Assembly (NCBI RefSeq): GCF_002210095.1
Contig: NZ_AQQR01000032.1
Span: 1 to 33,646 of the forward strand
DNA from: Marinibacterium profundimaris
GTDB lineage: Bacteria; Pseudomonadota; Alphaproteobacteria; Rhodobacterales; Rhodobacteraceae
Reading direction: 5' to 3'
DNA: 33,646 bases
A program made the translations under genes and the position numbers. Below, in pieces: positions 24,878 to 33,222 of this stretch. The notes below the pieces were generated by a model. That model saw only the letters and a program-made list of their open reading frames with translations. It was not told where the DNA came from and searched no databases. How positions within the stretch are numbered: the first letter of the stretch is position 1; every line of letters starts with the position of its first letter.

Positions 24878-26401
24878 ATGCAACACCTCATGAAAGTAGC
24901 GGTTTGGAGCGGTGCATTCGCCGCGGTCGCCGGCATGGCCACGGCGCAATCCGAACGCATTGAGGGCCTCGCCAACCTGCCGTTCGAGAACAACCGTCCC
25001 ACCGAGGACACCGCGCAGACGCTGATGGAGGAACTGACCTTCCAGCGCGCCACGCAGACCTATCTCTGGGCGATGCCGCTGCTGAACACGATGGGCATGC
25101 GCGACGGCGCGGCCGAGGCTTTCGGCACCGGCTACAACATCATGCCGATCTGGACCGAGCGGCTGGATGCGCAGACCAGGATCACCACGCCGAACTCGGA
25201 CCTGATCTACGCCATGGTCTTTGCCGATCTGGGCGAATCCGGCCCGCTGGTCTTCGAAGCGCCGCCGGGGCTGCAGGGGATCATCCTCGACGCCTGGCAA
25301 CGCCCGACCCCGGTCGATGGCGGGGAATATTTCGGCGATCTCGGCCTGCCCGGACCGGATGGTGGCGAAGGCGGGAACTTCTTGATCGTGCCGCCCGGCT
25401 GGGACGGCGAGGCGCCGGAGGATCACTACGTCTACCGTTCTGGGACCAACAACGTCTTCTTCTTTCTGCGCTCTTTCTACCAGAGCCTCGAAAAAATCGA
25501 ACCGGCCTCCGAACTGCTGAGGCAGTCGGTCATCTATCCGCTGGGCGAGAAGGACTCGGCCCGGCCGATGGAGTTTCCGGACGCCGCGGGCGGATCCTAC
25601 GACATGCTGCCGCGGTCCGACGCGACGGCCTTCGACCAGCTGAAGTACCTTGTCGACACAGAGGGCGAGAACCTCGCCGGGCCGGACTGGCTGGGCATGC
25701 TCGAAGGGATCGGCATCGCGGTCGACCGCGACTTCGCCCCCGATGACGCGACCCGCGCGATCCTCGATGCGGCGGCCCGGACGGCCTACAAGACCAGCCG
25801 CGTGATCGGTTTCCAGCACGGCCTGAACGGTGTGGATTTCCGCGTCTATGAAGATCGCCAGTGGCTGAACCCGGTCAACAACGTCTCGGCGCGCTGGCCC
25901 GACGTGCCGGTAGGCCTGGACTGGATGTCGACGGAGGCGGGCTACCGCGAGCTCGACGCGCGGGCCTGGTTCTTCACCGACTATTTCTCGATCAGCCCCG
26001 GCATGGTGTCGATGACGCCCGGAAAGGGCGCGTTCTACATGATCGGTTTCGAGGACGCCGACGGCGATCCGCTGGTGGGCGACCGGAGCTACACGCTCGA
26101 CCTGCCGCCGGACATCCCGGCGGAGCTCTTCTGGTCGGTCACGCTATATGAGGCCGAGAACGCCTCGGGTCTCGACAACGGGCAGCCCTTCCCCTCGCTC
26201 GGCAAGCTCGACGAGCCGGCTCAGAATGACAACGGCAGCACCACGCTCCATATCGGCCCCGAGGCGCCGGACGGACAGGAGTCCAACTGGCTCGCGACGG
26301 CGCCGGACCGCGGCTTCTTCGCGATCCTGCGCCTCTATGCGCCCTCGGAACCAGCACTGAACGGAAGCTGGAAGCCCGGCGACATCGAGAAGGCCGAATG
26401 A
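24878..26401 (+). CDS. Exported DUF1254/DUF1214 protein, copy 2
   Basis: A 507-residue protein with a signal peptide (about residues 1-24, ending ATAQ). The DUF1254 part has 'QRATQTYLWAMPLLNTMGM', 'ITTPNSDLIYAMVFADLGESGPLVFEAP' in pieces and 'LGLPGPDGGEGGNFLIV'; the DUF1214 part has 'DRSYTLDLPPDIPAELFWSVTLY' and the end 'GFFAILRLYAPSEPALNGSW'. The order of motifs is the same as in copy 1, so the two are paralogs, but divergent enough to have different substrates. ATG 24878 has AAGGGA upstream. It lies 60 bp after copy 1 across a hairpin. Function unknown. Confidence 0.92.
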   Translation: MQHLMKVAVWSGAFAAVAGMATAQSERIEGLANLPFENNRPTEDTAQTLMEELTFQRATQTYLWAMPLLNTMGMRDGAAEAFGTGYNIMPIWTERLDAQTRITTPNSDLIYAMVFADLGESGPLVFEAPPGLQGIILDAWQRPTPVDGGEYFGDLGLPGPDGGEGGNFLIVPPGWDGEAPEDHYVYRSGTNNVFFFLRSFYQSLEKIEPASELLRQSVIYPLGEKDSARPMEFPDAAGGSYDMLPRSDATAFDQLKYLVDTEGENLAGPDWLGMLEGIGIAVDRDFAPDDATRAILDAAARTAYKTSRVIGFQHGLNGVDFRVYEDRQWLNPVNNVSARWPDVPVGLDWMSTEAGYRELDARAWFFTDYFSISPGMVSMTPGKGAFYMIGFEDADGDPLVGDRSYTLDLPPDIPAELFWSVTLYEAENASGLDNGQPFPSLGKLDEPAQNDNGSTTLHIGPEAPDGQESNWLATAPDRGFFAILRLYAPSEPALNGSWKPGDIEKAE

Positions 26402-26458
26402 TTGCAGAGCCGCCCGACCACCGGGGAAGGACATGACCGACCACGGGGTCGCACAATC

Positions 26459-26544
26459 TATACTTGAAAACGTGCTCCGAGCAGGTGTCCTAGCGCAAAG
26501 CGCTATTTCCCATCGGACTCGTGCGCAAGCATAGGAGGATGCAG
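26459..26544 (+). promoter_or_regulatory. Sulfatase leader: possible -10 element, palindrome and ribosome binding site
   Basis: A TATACT hexamer (26459-26464) resembles a -10 box but has no clear -35. A perfect palindrome TAGCGC-AAA-GCGCTA lies at 26491-26505 and is followed by TTTCC, so it could be an operator or weak terminator. AGGAGG at 26533-26538 sits 6 nt before GTG 26545 and directly touches ATG 26539, which favours the GTG start. The 143-bp gap to the previous gene is the longest in the operon, so the sulfatase may have its own promoter. Confidence 0.4.
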
Positions 26545-28239
26545 GTGAAATTCAACAGATCATACTTGCCGGCGTTGACCTTGGCCGCGTGCAGTCTTGT
26601 ACAGCCCTTGGCGGCGCAGGAGATGGACTACGCCAATCAGCCCGCGAATCCGCGCGGCTCGAGCGATGGCGCGACGACCGCACCCGGCTTTTCGCACCCG
26701 AACCAGTATCTCCATGTTCAGGCTACGCAGATCGCGGACAACATGGAACCGGTCATCATCCATCAAAATGAAGTCGATCAGGCCCGGCAGAAGCTGGCCG
26801 ACTTTGAAGAACGTACCGGCCAGAAGCCGAATATCCTGTTCTTCCTGACCGACGATGTTGGCTGGATGGACTTCGGCTTCAACGGCGGCGGGGTCGCGGT
26901 GGGCAACGATACGCCAAATCTCGATCGGTTCGCGGCGGAAGGCATGATCCTGACCTCGGCCTATTCTACGCCATCCTGCACGCCCACGCGCGCATCCATC
27001 ATGACGGGACAGAACCCGCTGCATCACGGTCTGCTGCGGCCGCCGATGTATGGCGAGAAAGGCGGGCTTGGCGGCGCAAAAACAGTCGCCTCGATCCTGA
27101 AGGAACTGGGCTATACGACACAGGGCGTCGGCAAATGGCATATGGGCGAGGTCGAGGGTTCCGTCCCGAACGATGTCGGCTTTGACGACTACTACGGCTT
27201 CCTCGGTGTCTCGGACATGTATACCGAATGGCGCGATGTCTATTTCAACCCGGAAATCGCGCTCAGCCCCGAACGGATGAAGTTCATGGAGGAACTGGAC
27301 TTCAACCACTACAATGTCCATGCCACACCTGAGAGTGGCATCGAGAATGTCTACGAGATCGACCTCGAATCGATCAAGAATCTCGATCAGGACTGGGCGC
27401 GTTATTCTGAGGAGTTCATCGAGTCTCAGGTTGACGCCAACCAGCCGTGGTTTCTGTATCATGGCACACGCGGCGCGCATTTCGACAATTACCCGAACGA
27501 CGACTACGCTGGGAAATCGCGCGCGCGAAACAGCTATTCAGACAGCATCGTCGAACTCGACGACATCTTCGGGCGGCTGATCGCGAAGCTCGAAGAGACC
27601 GGGCAGTTGGAAAACACCTTCATCTTCGTTGGTTCGGACAATGGTCCCGAACAGGAAGTGGCGCCCTATGGCCGCACGCCGTTCCGCGGTGGCAAGGGGT
27701 CGACCTGGGAAGGCGGCACACGCGTTCCGACCTTCTTCTACTGGAAGGACATGATCACGCCCCGCAAGTCGGAGGGTCTGTTCTTCTACGGCGACCTGTT
27801 CAACACGGCGTTGTCGCTTGCGGGCGCTCCCGGCGCAGAGGTCACCCAATTCATCCCAGAAGTTCGCTATGTTGACGGCATCGACCAGACCGCCTTCCTT
27901 CTGGCCGATGAAGGTCAGTCAGCCCGAAAGAGCATGATCTATACGATGAACGCGCATCTGGCGGCAGTGCGCATCGACGAGTTCAAGTATCACATGGTCG
28001 TTCAATTGCAGGATGCGATCTTCTCGCAGGGCCTCAAGGGCGGGTTCAGCGGCGCCATTGTATCCGAGACAGGCGGGTCAGTTATGGTCAACCTCTATGA
28101 AAACCCGCAGGAGAACCTCGGCATCGGCAACCGCTATCTGCCGATAGTCACGCAGATGGGCCAGGAAGTCGCTCGGTACGCCGGGGTTCTGGCAAAGTAT
28201 CCACCGAATATCACGGTCGCCATGCCCGGCGCCAAATGA
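26545..28239 (+). CDS. Exported sulfatase, formylglycine (Cys) type
   Basis: A 564-residue arylsulfatase-family hydrolase, predicted periplasmic (signal peptide about residues 1-25, ending LAAQ). The core begins at 'NILFFLTDDVGWMD' with the metal-binding pair D103-D104. The S1 motif C145-T-P-T-R is the Cys-type target for formylglycine conversion. 'GKWHMG' supplies K197 and H199, and D365-N366 ('DNGPE') completes the metal site. All catalytic residues look present. No maturase gene (FGE or anSME) is in the window, so it must be supplied elsewhere. GTG 26545 is preferred on ribosome-binding-site spacing. A flanking 70-residue N-terminal extension precedes the sulfatase fold. It sits between DUF1254 genes; the substrate is unknown. 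Confidence 0.94.
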   Translation: MKFNRSYLPALTLAACSLVQPLAAQEMDYANQPANPRGSSDGATTAPGFSHPNQYLHVQATQIADNMEPVIIHQNEVDQARQKLADFEERTGQKPNILFFLTDDVGWMDFGFNGGGVAVGNDTPNLDRFAAEGMILTSAYSTPSCTPTRASIMTGQNPLHHGLLRPPMYGEKGGLGGAKTVASILKELGYTTQGVGKWHMGEVEGSVPNDVGFDDYYGFLGVSDMYTEWRDVYFNPEIALSPERMKFMEELDFNHYNVHATPESGIENVYEIDLESIKNLDQDWARYSEEFIESQVDANQPWFLYHGTRGAHFDNYPNDDYAGKSRARNSYSDSIVELDDIFGRLIAKLEETGQLENTFIFVGSDNGPEQEVAPYGRTPFRGGKGSTWEGGTRVPTFFYWKDMITPRKSEGLFFYGDLFNTALSLAGAPGAEVTQFIPEVRYVDGIDQTAFLLADEGQSARKSMIYTMNAHLAAVRIDEFKYHMVVQLQDAIFSQGLKGGFSGAIVSETGGSVMVNLYENPQENLGIGNRYLPIVTQMGQEVARYAGVLAKYPPNITVAMPGAK

Positions 28240-28266
28240 CCGCGTTCAGCGCACAATACCATAGTA

Positions 28267-28400
28267 CCAGCTCACCAATCTCCATTCTCGCCGGGTGGGC
28301 CGTTCTGCCAGCCCGGCACGCCTTCTACTTCGTCTTGCTTCCCGGCGACGAGGGTGCGGCAGTTGGCGAGACAGCCAGCGTCACTCTGGGGGTCTGGTGA
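28267..28400 (+). pseudogene. Remnant copy of the DUF1214 region of the downstream gene
   Basis: Bases 28267-28384 align with 29175-29285 inside the downstream DUF1254/DUF1214 gene, with few mismatches and one small insertion. Translated, the remnant reads 'HAFYFVLLPGDEGAAVGETA' where the gene has 'HAFYFVVLPGDEGAAGGETA', then 'SVTLGVW' and a TGA at 28398. It has no start and is too short to function. It lies between the sulfatase and the intact gene, so it marks an old duplication or an insertion/deletion event at this junction. Confidence 0.85.
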
Positions 28401-28455
28401 CATGGACAAAACAGAGGGATCGCAGAGCCGGGCGATCACCGCGAAAGGAAATGAC

Positions 28456-29580
28456 ATGAAGCGACTTGTGTTGAGCATGACAATGGCCGCCGCGTTGGGA
28501 GTCGCAACCGCTCCGTCACCGGCCGTGGCGCAGGGCGGCGCCGTTGACACGGGGGTCGGCGAAAACGGCGTCGCCCTACCATCCAGCCCCGCGTTTATCG
28601 AAGAAGGCGGGGAGCCGGTGACCATGGAGAACGTGGTGCGCGCGGAAACCGCCAAGTATCTCGCGGCGGAGACCCTCACCACCGGTCCCAACACGTTCAG
28701 GCACGAACGCGAGGGGATCGACCTCGACGATCAGACCGTGATCCGGTCGAATTTCGACCTGGTCTATTCCTACGGGGTCTGGGATGTCAGCGAGGGCCTG
28801 ACGATCGAGGTTCCCGATTACGACCTTCTGCACCTGGTGCAGGTGCTTGACGAGAACTCCGTCACGATCGGCGTCGCCTATCCCGGCGATACGCTCGAAA
28901 TCGGTCCCGACGACGTCACTTACGGCAATCATGTCTATCTCTTCATGCGGACCCAGCCCCGGGACCGGACCGAGGCCGGGATGGACGAGATGCGTCAGCG
29001 GCAGGACGCCGTGACCGTGACCGCCGGGTCGGATGCGCCCTACGAGCCCGACGTGCAGTACGATCTCGCCAGCTTCAACACGTTGCGTAATGACCTGATC
29101 CGGCGCGCACCGACGGAAGTGGTCATCGAAGAGGGCTTCGTCGACGATATCGACGACATTTCCGAACCGCAGTTCCAGCTGACCAATCTCGCCGGATGGG
29201 GCGGTCTGCCAGCCCAGCACGCCTTCTACTTCGTCGTGCTTCCCGGCGACGAGGGTGCGGCCGGGGGCGAGACGGCCAGCGTCACCTTCGAGCCGCCCGA
29301 CCTTCGCTATGACGATGCCGGCTATTGGTCACTGACCTTCTACAACGCCGATGGCTGGGTCGAGACAGATCCCTTCGTCGTCAACAGCCGCACTGCAACG
29401 ATCAACGACGACGGGACGGTCACAATCACCGTCAACGGCGGCGCGGACGCGATTAACAACGTCGAGGCGCCAGCGAACTGGAACGCACTGTTCCGGAACT
29501 ATCTGCCGGTATCGGTCGACGAGATCGTGAAATTTCGCGATGAATTCAACGAAACGCACAAGGTGTTTTCAAAGCCGTAG
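28456..29580 (+). CDS. Exported DUF1254/DUF1214 protein, copy 3 (short, divergent)
   Basis: A 374-residue protein with a signal peptide (about residues 1-26, ending AVAQ). It is about 125 residues shorter than the two upstream family members. The DUF1254 part has 'VIRSNFDLVYSYGVWDVSEG', 'LTIEVPDYDLLHLVQVLDEN' and 'GNHVYLFMRT'; the DUF1214 part has 'GYWSLTFYNADGWVETDPFVVNS' in pieces and 'DGTVTITVNGG'. ATG 28456 is chosen for GAAAGGAA about 6 nt upstream and the signal peptide that follows; a longer frame to 28354 is unsupported. It ends the co-directional envelope block. Its start region overlaps no remnant, but a decayed copy of its 3' half lies immediately upstream. Function unknown. Confidence 0.88.
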   Translation: MKRLVLSMTMAAALGVATAPSPAVAQGGAVDTGVGENGVALPSSPAFIEEGGEPVTMENVVRAETAKYLAAETLTTGPNTFRHEREGIDLDDQTVIRSNFDLVYSYGVWDVSEGLTIEVPDYDLLHLVQVLDENSVTIGVAYPGDTLEIGPDDVTYGNHVYLFMRTQPRDRTEAGMDEMRQRQDAVTVTAGSDAPYEPDVQYDLASFNTLRNDLIRRAPTEVVIEEGFVDDIDDISEPQFQLTNLAGWGGLPAQHAFYFVVLPGDEGAAGGETASVTFEPPDLRYDDAGYWSLTFYNADGWVETDPFVVNSRTATINDDGTVTITVNGGADAINNVEAPANWNALFRNYLPVSVDEIVKFRDEFNETHKVFSKP

Positions 29581-30154
29581 TCTCGGTCTGGGTACGGCGC
29601 AGCGGTGAGCGCGGCGCTACGGCCCGCCGAGGGACCCACACCGACGCGAGGAATGCTCCGCGGGCGAAAGGCTGGAAAGCCCGCGTCCCGTTCGTTCGAA
29701 GCTCGCACAGCGAACTGGCGCAATGGCGAACGTTCGATCTCCGTTCCATCTCGTCGAACGCCACCGGCATCAAAGTGTTCAGCCGAAGCCTGGAGAAAAC
29801 ATTGGCATTCCAGATGCTTGAAGGCTGTTCACCAAATTAGCGTAGTCATGAGGTCCGGAGAATATCGGCCCTGAGAGACCGCTGCCGGGTCTCCTGGCGC
29901 ATGGGCCGGTGTTCAGCCCCTCCCGCATAACCCTCTAATACAACGGGAAAATCCGGCCGTAGCCGGATCGGGAGAACGCTTTCACGAGGGCAAGTGGCGG
30001 ATCGGATGGGATTAGAACCCAAGGGTACGCGCGCCCCACATTCCACTGGACACGTTCTTCAAAGCACGCGTCAGTGACCTGTGCCCGATGAGTTCGGGCT
30101 CTGCTCGGTACCGGGGCTGGCCTTCCGCCGGCCCGCAAGCCGAGGAGAACTATC
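29581..30154. other. 574-bp spacer between the envelope block and the second recombinase cassette
   Basis: No gene is recognised. It contains a strong hairpin ATCCGGC-CGTA-GCCGGAT (29951-29968) and a smaller one GAGACC...GGTCTC (about 29875-29893). A decayed frame around 29750-29840 ('GIKVFSRSLEKTLAFQMLEG') has no match I can name. The DUF3489 promoter is presumably near 30050-30140. It probably includes a boundary of the mobile cassette. Confidence 0.45.
29951..29968. repeat. 7-bp perfect hairpin in the intergenic spacer
   Basis: ATCCGGC (29951-29957) and GCCGGAT (29962-29968) pair perfectly around CGTA. It lacks a T-run. It could be a transcription stop for the upstream block, or a recombination or protein-binding site of the downstream cassette. 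Confidence 0.45.
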
Positions 30155-30382
30155 ATGTCCAAACCGAAGCAGACCAAGATGGGCCGGGTGATGGCCCTGC
30201 TGCAACGGCCCGAGGGTGCAAGCCTGGCGGCGATCTGCAAGGCAACCGGCTGGCAGGCACATTCGGCGCGTGCCGCGCTGAGCACCCTGCGCAAGAAGGG
30301 CAATGCGATCGAGCGGAGGTGGCCGGAAACCGATGGACCGACCACGTACCACCTTGTCGCTGACCGGGAACGCCAAGCGTGA
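30155..30382 (+). CDS. DUF3489 protein (small winged-helix-like)
   Basis: A 75-residue protein. The sequence 'KMGRVMALLQRPEGASLAAI' and 'TGWQAHSARAALSTLRKKG' is the hallmark of DUF3489 and predicts a compact winged helix-turn-helix, with 'YHL' near the end as the wing strand. ATG 30155 has GAGGAG 7 nt upstream. Its stop overlaps the next start by 4 nt. DUF3489, DUF2924 and a serine recombinase recur as a unit in alphaproteobacteria, so a DNA-binding accessory role for recombination is likely but untested here. Confidence 0.88.
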   Translation: MSKPKQTKMGRVMALLQRPEGASLAAICKATGWQAHSARAALSTLRKKGNAIERRWPETDGPTTYHLVADRERQA

Positions 30383-30798
30383 CCGCCCTGCCCGACCACC
30401 GCGACCTCGACGGGATGGTACGGGAGGACCTGCTTGCCCTCTGGCGGGAGATCTTCGGATCTCCCGCTCCGCGCGGCATGAGCCAGACCTTCCTGCGCCG
30501 GTTCCTCGCCTTCGAGCTGCAGGCCCGGCGCCAGGGTGGGCTGTCCCGCGCCGCGATGACGACGCTGACGAAGGACGCGGCGGGCAAACCGGCGCAGCGC
30601 AAGCGCCCTGCCCTCAGGCCCGGCGGCCGGCTGCTGCGGGAATGGAACGGCGTGACCCATGTCGTCGATGTCACCGAGGAGGGCTTCGTCTGGAAAGGCC
30701 GGACCCATCGCTCGCTCTCGGTCATCGCCCGCGAGATCACCGGTGCCCGCTGGTCCGGGCCCCGCTTCTTCGGCCTGGACGGGAAGACGCCCCGGTGA
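30379..30798 (+). CDS. DUF2924 protein
   Basis: A 139-residue protein beginning at GTG 30379 (4-nt overlap with DUF3489). Features of DUF2924 are the N-terminal 'REDLLALWREIFGSPAPRGMS' and 'FLRRFLAFELQARRQGG' segments, a middle 'PGGRLLREWNGVTHVVDV', and the C-terminal 'GFVWKGRTHRSLSVIAREIT' with 'GPRFFGL'. The W-x-G-x-x-H-x-V-x-V and SLS-x-I-A-x-x-I-T-G pattern looks like a small DNA-binding or recombinase-associated domain. Its stop overlaps the recombinase start by 4 nt. Biochemical function is not established; the tight coupling suggests a recombination accessory protein. Confidence 0.9.
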   Translation: MTALPDHRDLDGMVREDLLALWREIFGSPAPRGMSQTFLRRFLAFELQARRQGGLSRAAMTTLTKDAAGKPAQRKRPALRPGGRLLREWNGVTHVVDVTEEGFVWKGRTHRSLSVIAREITGARWSGPRFFGLDGKTPR

Positions 30799-32483
30799 GC
30801 CCGCGCCCGAAGATCCGCTGTGCCATCTACACACGCAAGTCGTCCGAGGACGGGCTCGACCAGGACTTCAACTCGCTGGACGCCCAGTACGAGGCCTGCG
30901 TCGCGTATGTCGCCAGCCAGCGCCACGAAGGCTGGACCCTGCTGCCGGCACGCTACGATGACGGCGGTCTCTCTGGCGGCACGCTGGAGCGCCCCGCCCT
31001 GCAACGGTTGCTCGACGAGGTCGATGCCCGGCGCGTCGACATGGTTGTCGTCTACAAGATCGATCGGCTCACCCGGTCGCTTGCCGACTTCGTCCGGCTG
31101 GTGGAGCGGCTGGAGAAAGCCAACTGCTCCTTCGTCTCCGTCACCCAGGCCTTCAACACCTCCTCCTCCATGGGACGGCTGACCCTGAACGTGCTGCTCT
31201 CCTTCGCCCAGTTCGAGCGCGAAGTCACCGCGGAGCGGATCCGCGACAAGATCGCGGCCTCGAAGAAGAAGGGGCTGTGGATGGGTGGCAACCTGCCTCT
31301 CGGCTACGACCGTCACCCCGACCCGAAGGCGCGGACACTGGTGGTGAACCCCGACGAAGCCCGCACCGTCCGCCGGCTCTTCGACCTCTATGCCGCTTTC
31401 GGCTGCCTGCGCCAGGTGGCGGAACGTGCCAACGGGGAAGGTCTGTGCTCGAAGCTACGGGTCCGGGCCAATGGATCCACAAGCGGAGGCGGGTCTCTCT
31501 CCCGCGGGCAGATCTATTCGCTGCTGCGCAACCCGGTCTATCTCGGCAAGATCCGCCACAAGGACCGGACCTGGCCCGGTCTGCACGCGGCCATCGTGGA
31601 CGAGGCGCTCTGGGACCAGGTGCAGGCGCGGATGCAGGAGGCTGCGCAGCGGTCCCGATCTGCCGGACGGCGGGCCAGCGGGCCGAGTGGCGACGATCCC
31701 GGGTCCTGGCTGACCGGGCTCCTGCGTGACGAGACCGGTGACCGGCTGACGCCCAGCCACACCACCCGCAGCGGACGGCAGCTGCGCTATTACGTCTCCA
31801 ACCGGCTGATCTCGGGCGGGACGGATCCGAGCGGCTGGCGGCTGCCGGCCCCGGCACTGGAAACGGCGGTCCTCGACATCCTGGCCGCGCATCTCGAGAA
31901 CGCCGCGACCTCGCACCGGGTCCTCGCCCGGCCGGATGCCGGACGCGCGGCGGAAACGCGCGGGGCGGCGGAGAACCTGAGGGCTCGCCTCCGGACAGCG
32001 GGTGGCGGGCTCGGGGCCCGGCTCATCGCCGCCGGCACCCTGCAGCGCGACCGGATCGACCTGTCCCTGGAGGCTCCCGCCCTGGCCGCGGATCTCGGGA
32101 TCCCGGCCAAAGATCTGGATCCAGCTTTCCTCACCCTCACCGCGCCCTTTTCGCTGCGCCGGCGCGGGGTCGAGGTGAAGATCATCGCCGGCGAGGTCAA
32201 ACCCGCCCCGGATCCGCACCTGCGCGCCATGTTGATCCGCGCCCATGGCTGGGCCCGAGCGCTCCGCTCCGGCACCCCGCTCACCGCCCTCGCCCGTCGC
32301 GACAAGGTGCCGGGCTCCTACATCCGGACCCGGGCGCCGCTTGCCTTCCTCTCCCCCCGGATCCAGCAGGCCATCCTCGACGGCACCCAGCCACCGGAAC
32401 TGACGCTGAAGCGCCTGGTCAGCGGCCCGATGCCGATCAACTGGGACGCGCAGGAGCTGACCTTCGGGTTCCGCGACGTCTGA
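30795..32483 (+). CDS. Large serine recombinase (DUF2924-associated type)
   Basis: A 562-residue recombinase, intact, with GTG 30795 overlapping the DUF2924 stop by 4 nt. The resolvase domain has the catalytic Y12-T-R-K-S16 motif, 'YDDGGLSGGTLERPALQRLL', 'VVYKIDRLTRSLADF' and 'FAQFEREVTAERIRDKIAASKKKG'. The recombinase domain has 'LPLGYD' and 'SLSRGQIYSLLRNPVYLGKIRHK'. The region after it is rich in R, A and G. A C-terminal segment with 'FLSPRIQQAILDGTQPPELTLKRL' is typical of this subgroup. No zinc-ribbon cysteines are obvious. It may mobilise its own cassette or invert DNA; target unknown. It ends convergently, 22 bp from the DUF5681 gene. Confidence 0.95.
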   Translation: MSPRPKIRCAIYTRKSSEDGLDQDFNSLDAQYEACVAYVASQRHEGWTLLPARYDDGGLSGGTLERPALQRLLDEVDARRVDMVVVYKIDRLTRSLADFVRLVERLEKANCSFVSVTQAFNTSSSMGRLTLNVLLSFAQFEREVTAERIRDKIAASKKKGLWMGGNLPLGYDRHPDPKARTLVVNPDEARTVRRLFDLYAAFGCLRQVAERANGEGLCSKLRVRANGSTSGGGSLSRGQIYSLLRNPVYLGKIRHKDRTWPGLHAAIVDEALWDQVQARMQEAAQRSRSAGRRASGPSGDDPGSWLTGLLRDETGDRLTPSHTTRSGRQLRYYVSNRLISGGTDPSGWRLPAPALETAVLDILAAHLENAATSHRVLARPDAGRAAETRGAAENLRARLRTAGGGLGARLIAAGTLQRDRIDLSLEAPALAADLGIPAKDLDPAFLTLTAPFSLRRRGVEVKIIAGEVKPAPDPHLRAMLIRAHGWARALRSGTPLTALARRDKVPGSYIRTRAPLAFLSPRIQQAILDGTQPPELTLKRLVSGPMPINWDAQELTFGFRDV

Positions 32484-32520
32484 CCGCCGGACCCCGACGC
32501 CCGCTTCAATACCCGGTCAG
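32480..32520. terminator. Inverted repeat between recombinase and DUF5681 genes
   Basis: CTGACCG (32480-32486) and CGGTCAG (32514-32520) pair around a 27-nt loop that includes both convergent stop codons. The geometry fits a shared bidirectional end, but the stem is short for the loop and lacks T-tracts. Confidence 0.3.
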
Positions 32521-33222
32521 CTCCAACAGCCGGGTGATGATCGCGAGCGTCTTCGCCCCCTGACGCAGATCCTCCTCCAGCCGGGCCCGCTCCTCGGGCG
32601 GCGGATCTTTCGCCAGTTGGGCATGGAGCCAGGCCAGCTCGTCCACCCAGCCATCGCGCCGCTGTTCCCAGAGGGCCAGCTCCGCCACATCTTCCGTCGT
32701 GACCGGTCCCTGGATCCGGGCCGTCCCGGCCTTCATGTCGATCTTTACCTGGTCGGGATGCGGCCGCGGCGGCGGCAGGTGCGTGATCCCCTGGGCCTCG
32801 CGCCGGCGGAGTTCCTCCTCCCAGCCGAGCTTGTAGTCGATGGCGGTCTTGAGCAATTCGTCTGCCTGGGCCTTGTTCTGCGCCTCGGTCGTCGACAGCA
32901 GATCCGCGAACATCTGCTGCGCCCTGTGATTTCCCTTGGCGGCATTCACCGCCAGCGCACGAATGATCGCCCGCGCCATGGGCACGGTCACGTTGCGCTC
33001 GCCATCCCGCACCGTAATGTCCCGATACGCCTCGTCGAGGATAATTCCCTTGAGCCGCTCCTCGTTGAGCGCCGGGCGTTTGTTCTTCGCCCCCCTGGGC
33101 CGGCCCTTCGGGTTGCCGGACTGGCCCGGCTTGAACCGGCTGTCCGAGGGCGGCTTGCCATAGCCGACCTCATAGGCGGCATCGGGCCGGGTGATCGGCA
33201 GTTTCGTCCTGTCCCGGCCCAT
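32506..33222 (-). CDS. DUF5681 (phage-associated) protein
   Basis: A 238-residue protein. The N-terminal 'KPPSDSRFKPGQSGNPKGRP' with 'GAKNKRP' is the diagnostic DUF5681 motif. A helical middle ('MARAIIRALAVNAAKGNHRAQQMFADLL' in pieces) and a charged C-terminus follow. ATG 33222 is chosen because it overlaps the stop of the methyltransferase (TGATG, 1 nt) and starts just before the conserved motif; an upstream frame to 33546 is only the methyltransferase shadow. The family is common in prophages and mobile elements next to terminase or methylase genes; its role is unknown. It is coupled to a truncated methyltransferase. Confidence 0.9.
   Translation of the reverse strand: MGRDRTKLPITRPDAAYEVGYGKPPSDSRFKPGQSGNPKGRPRGAKNKRPALNEERLKGIILDEAYRDITVRDGERNVTVPMARAIIRALAVNAAKGNHRAQQMFADLLSTTEAQNKAQADELLKTAIDYKLGWEEELRRREAQGITHLPPPRPHPDQVKIDMKAGTARIQGPVTTEDVAELALWEQRRDGWVDELAWLHAQLAKDPPPEERARLEEDLRQGAKTLAIITRLLELTGY

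Noticed and set aside
23150-25819. 889-codon minus-strand frame opposite the DUF1254 genes
   Set aside because: Antisense shadow of two clear exported protein genes; no motif or start signal.
29605-29874. 89-codon frame in the 574-bp spacer
   Set aside because: Low-complexity, no ribosome binding site or family resemblance; other frames in the same stretch look equally likely.
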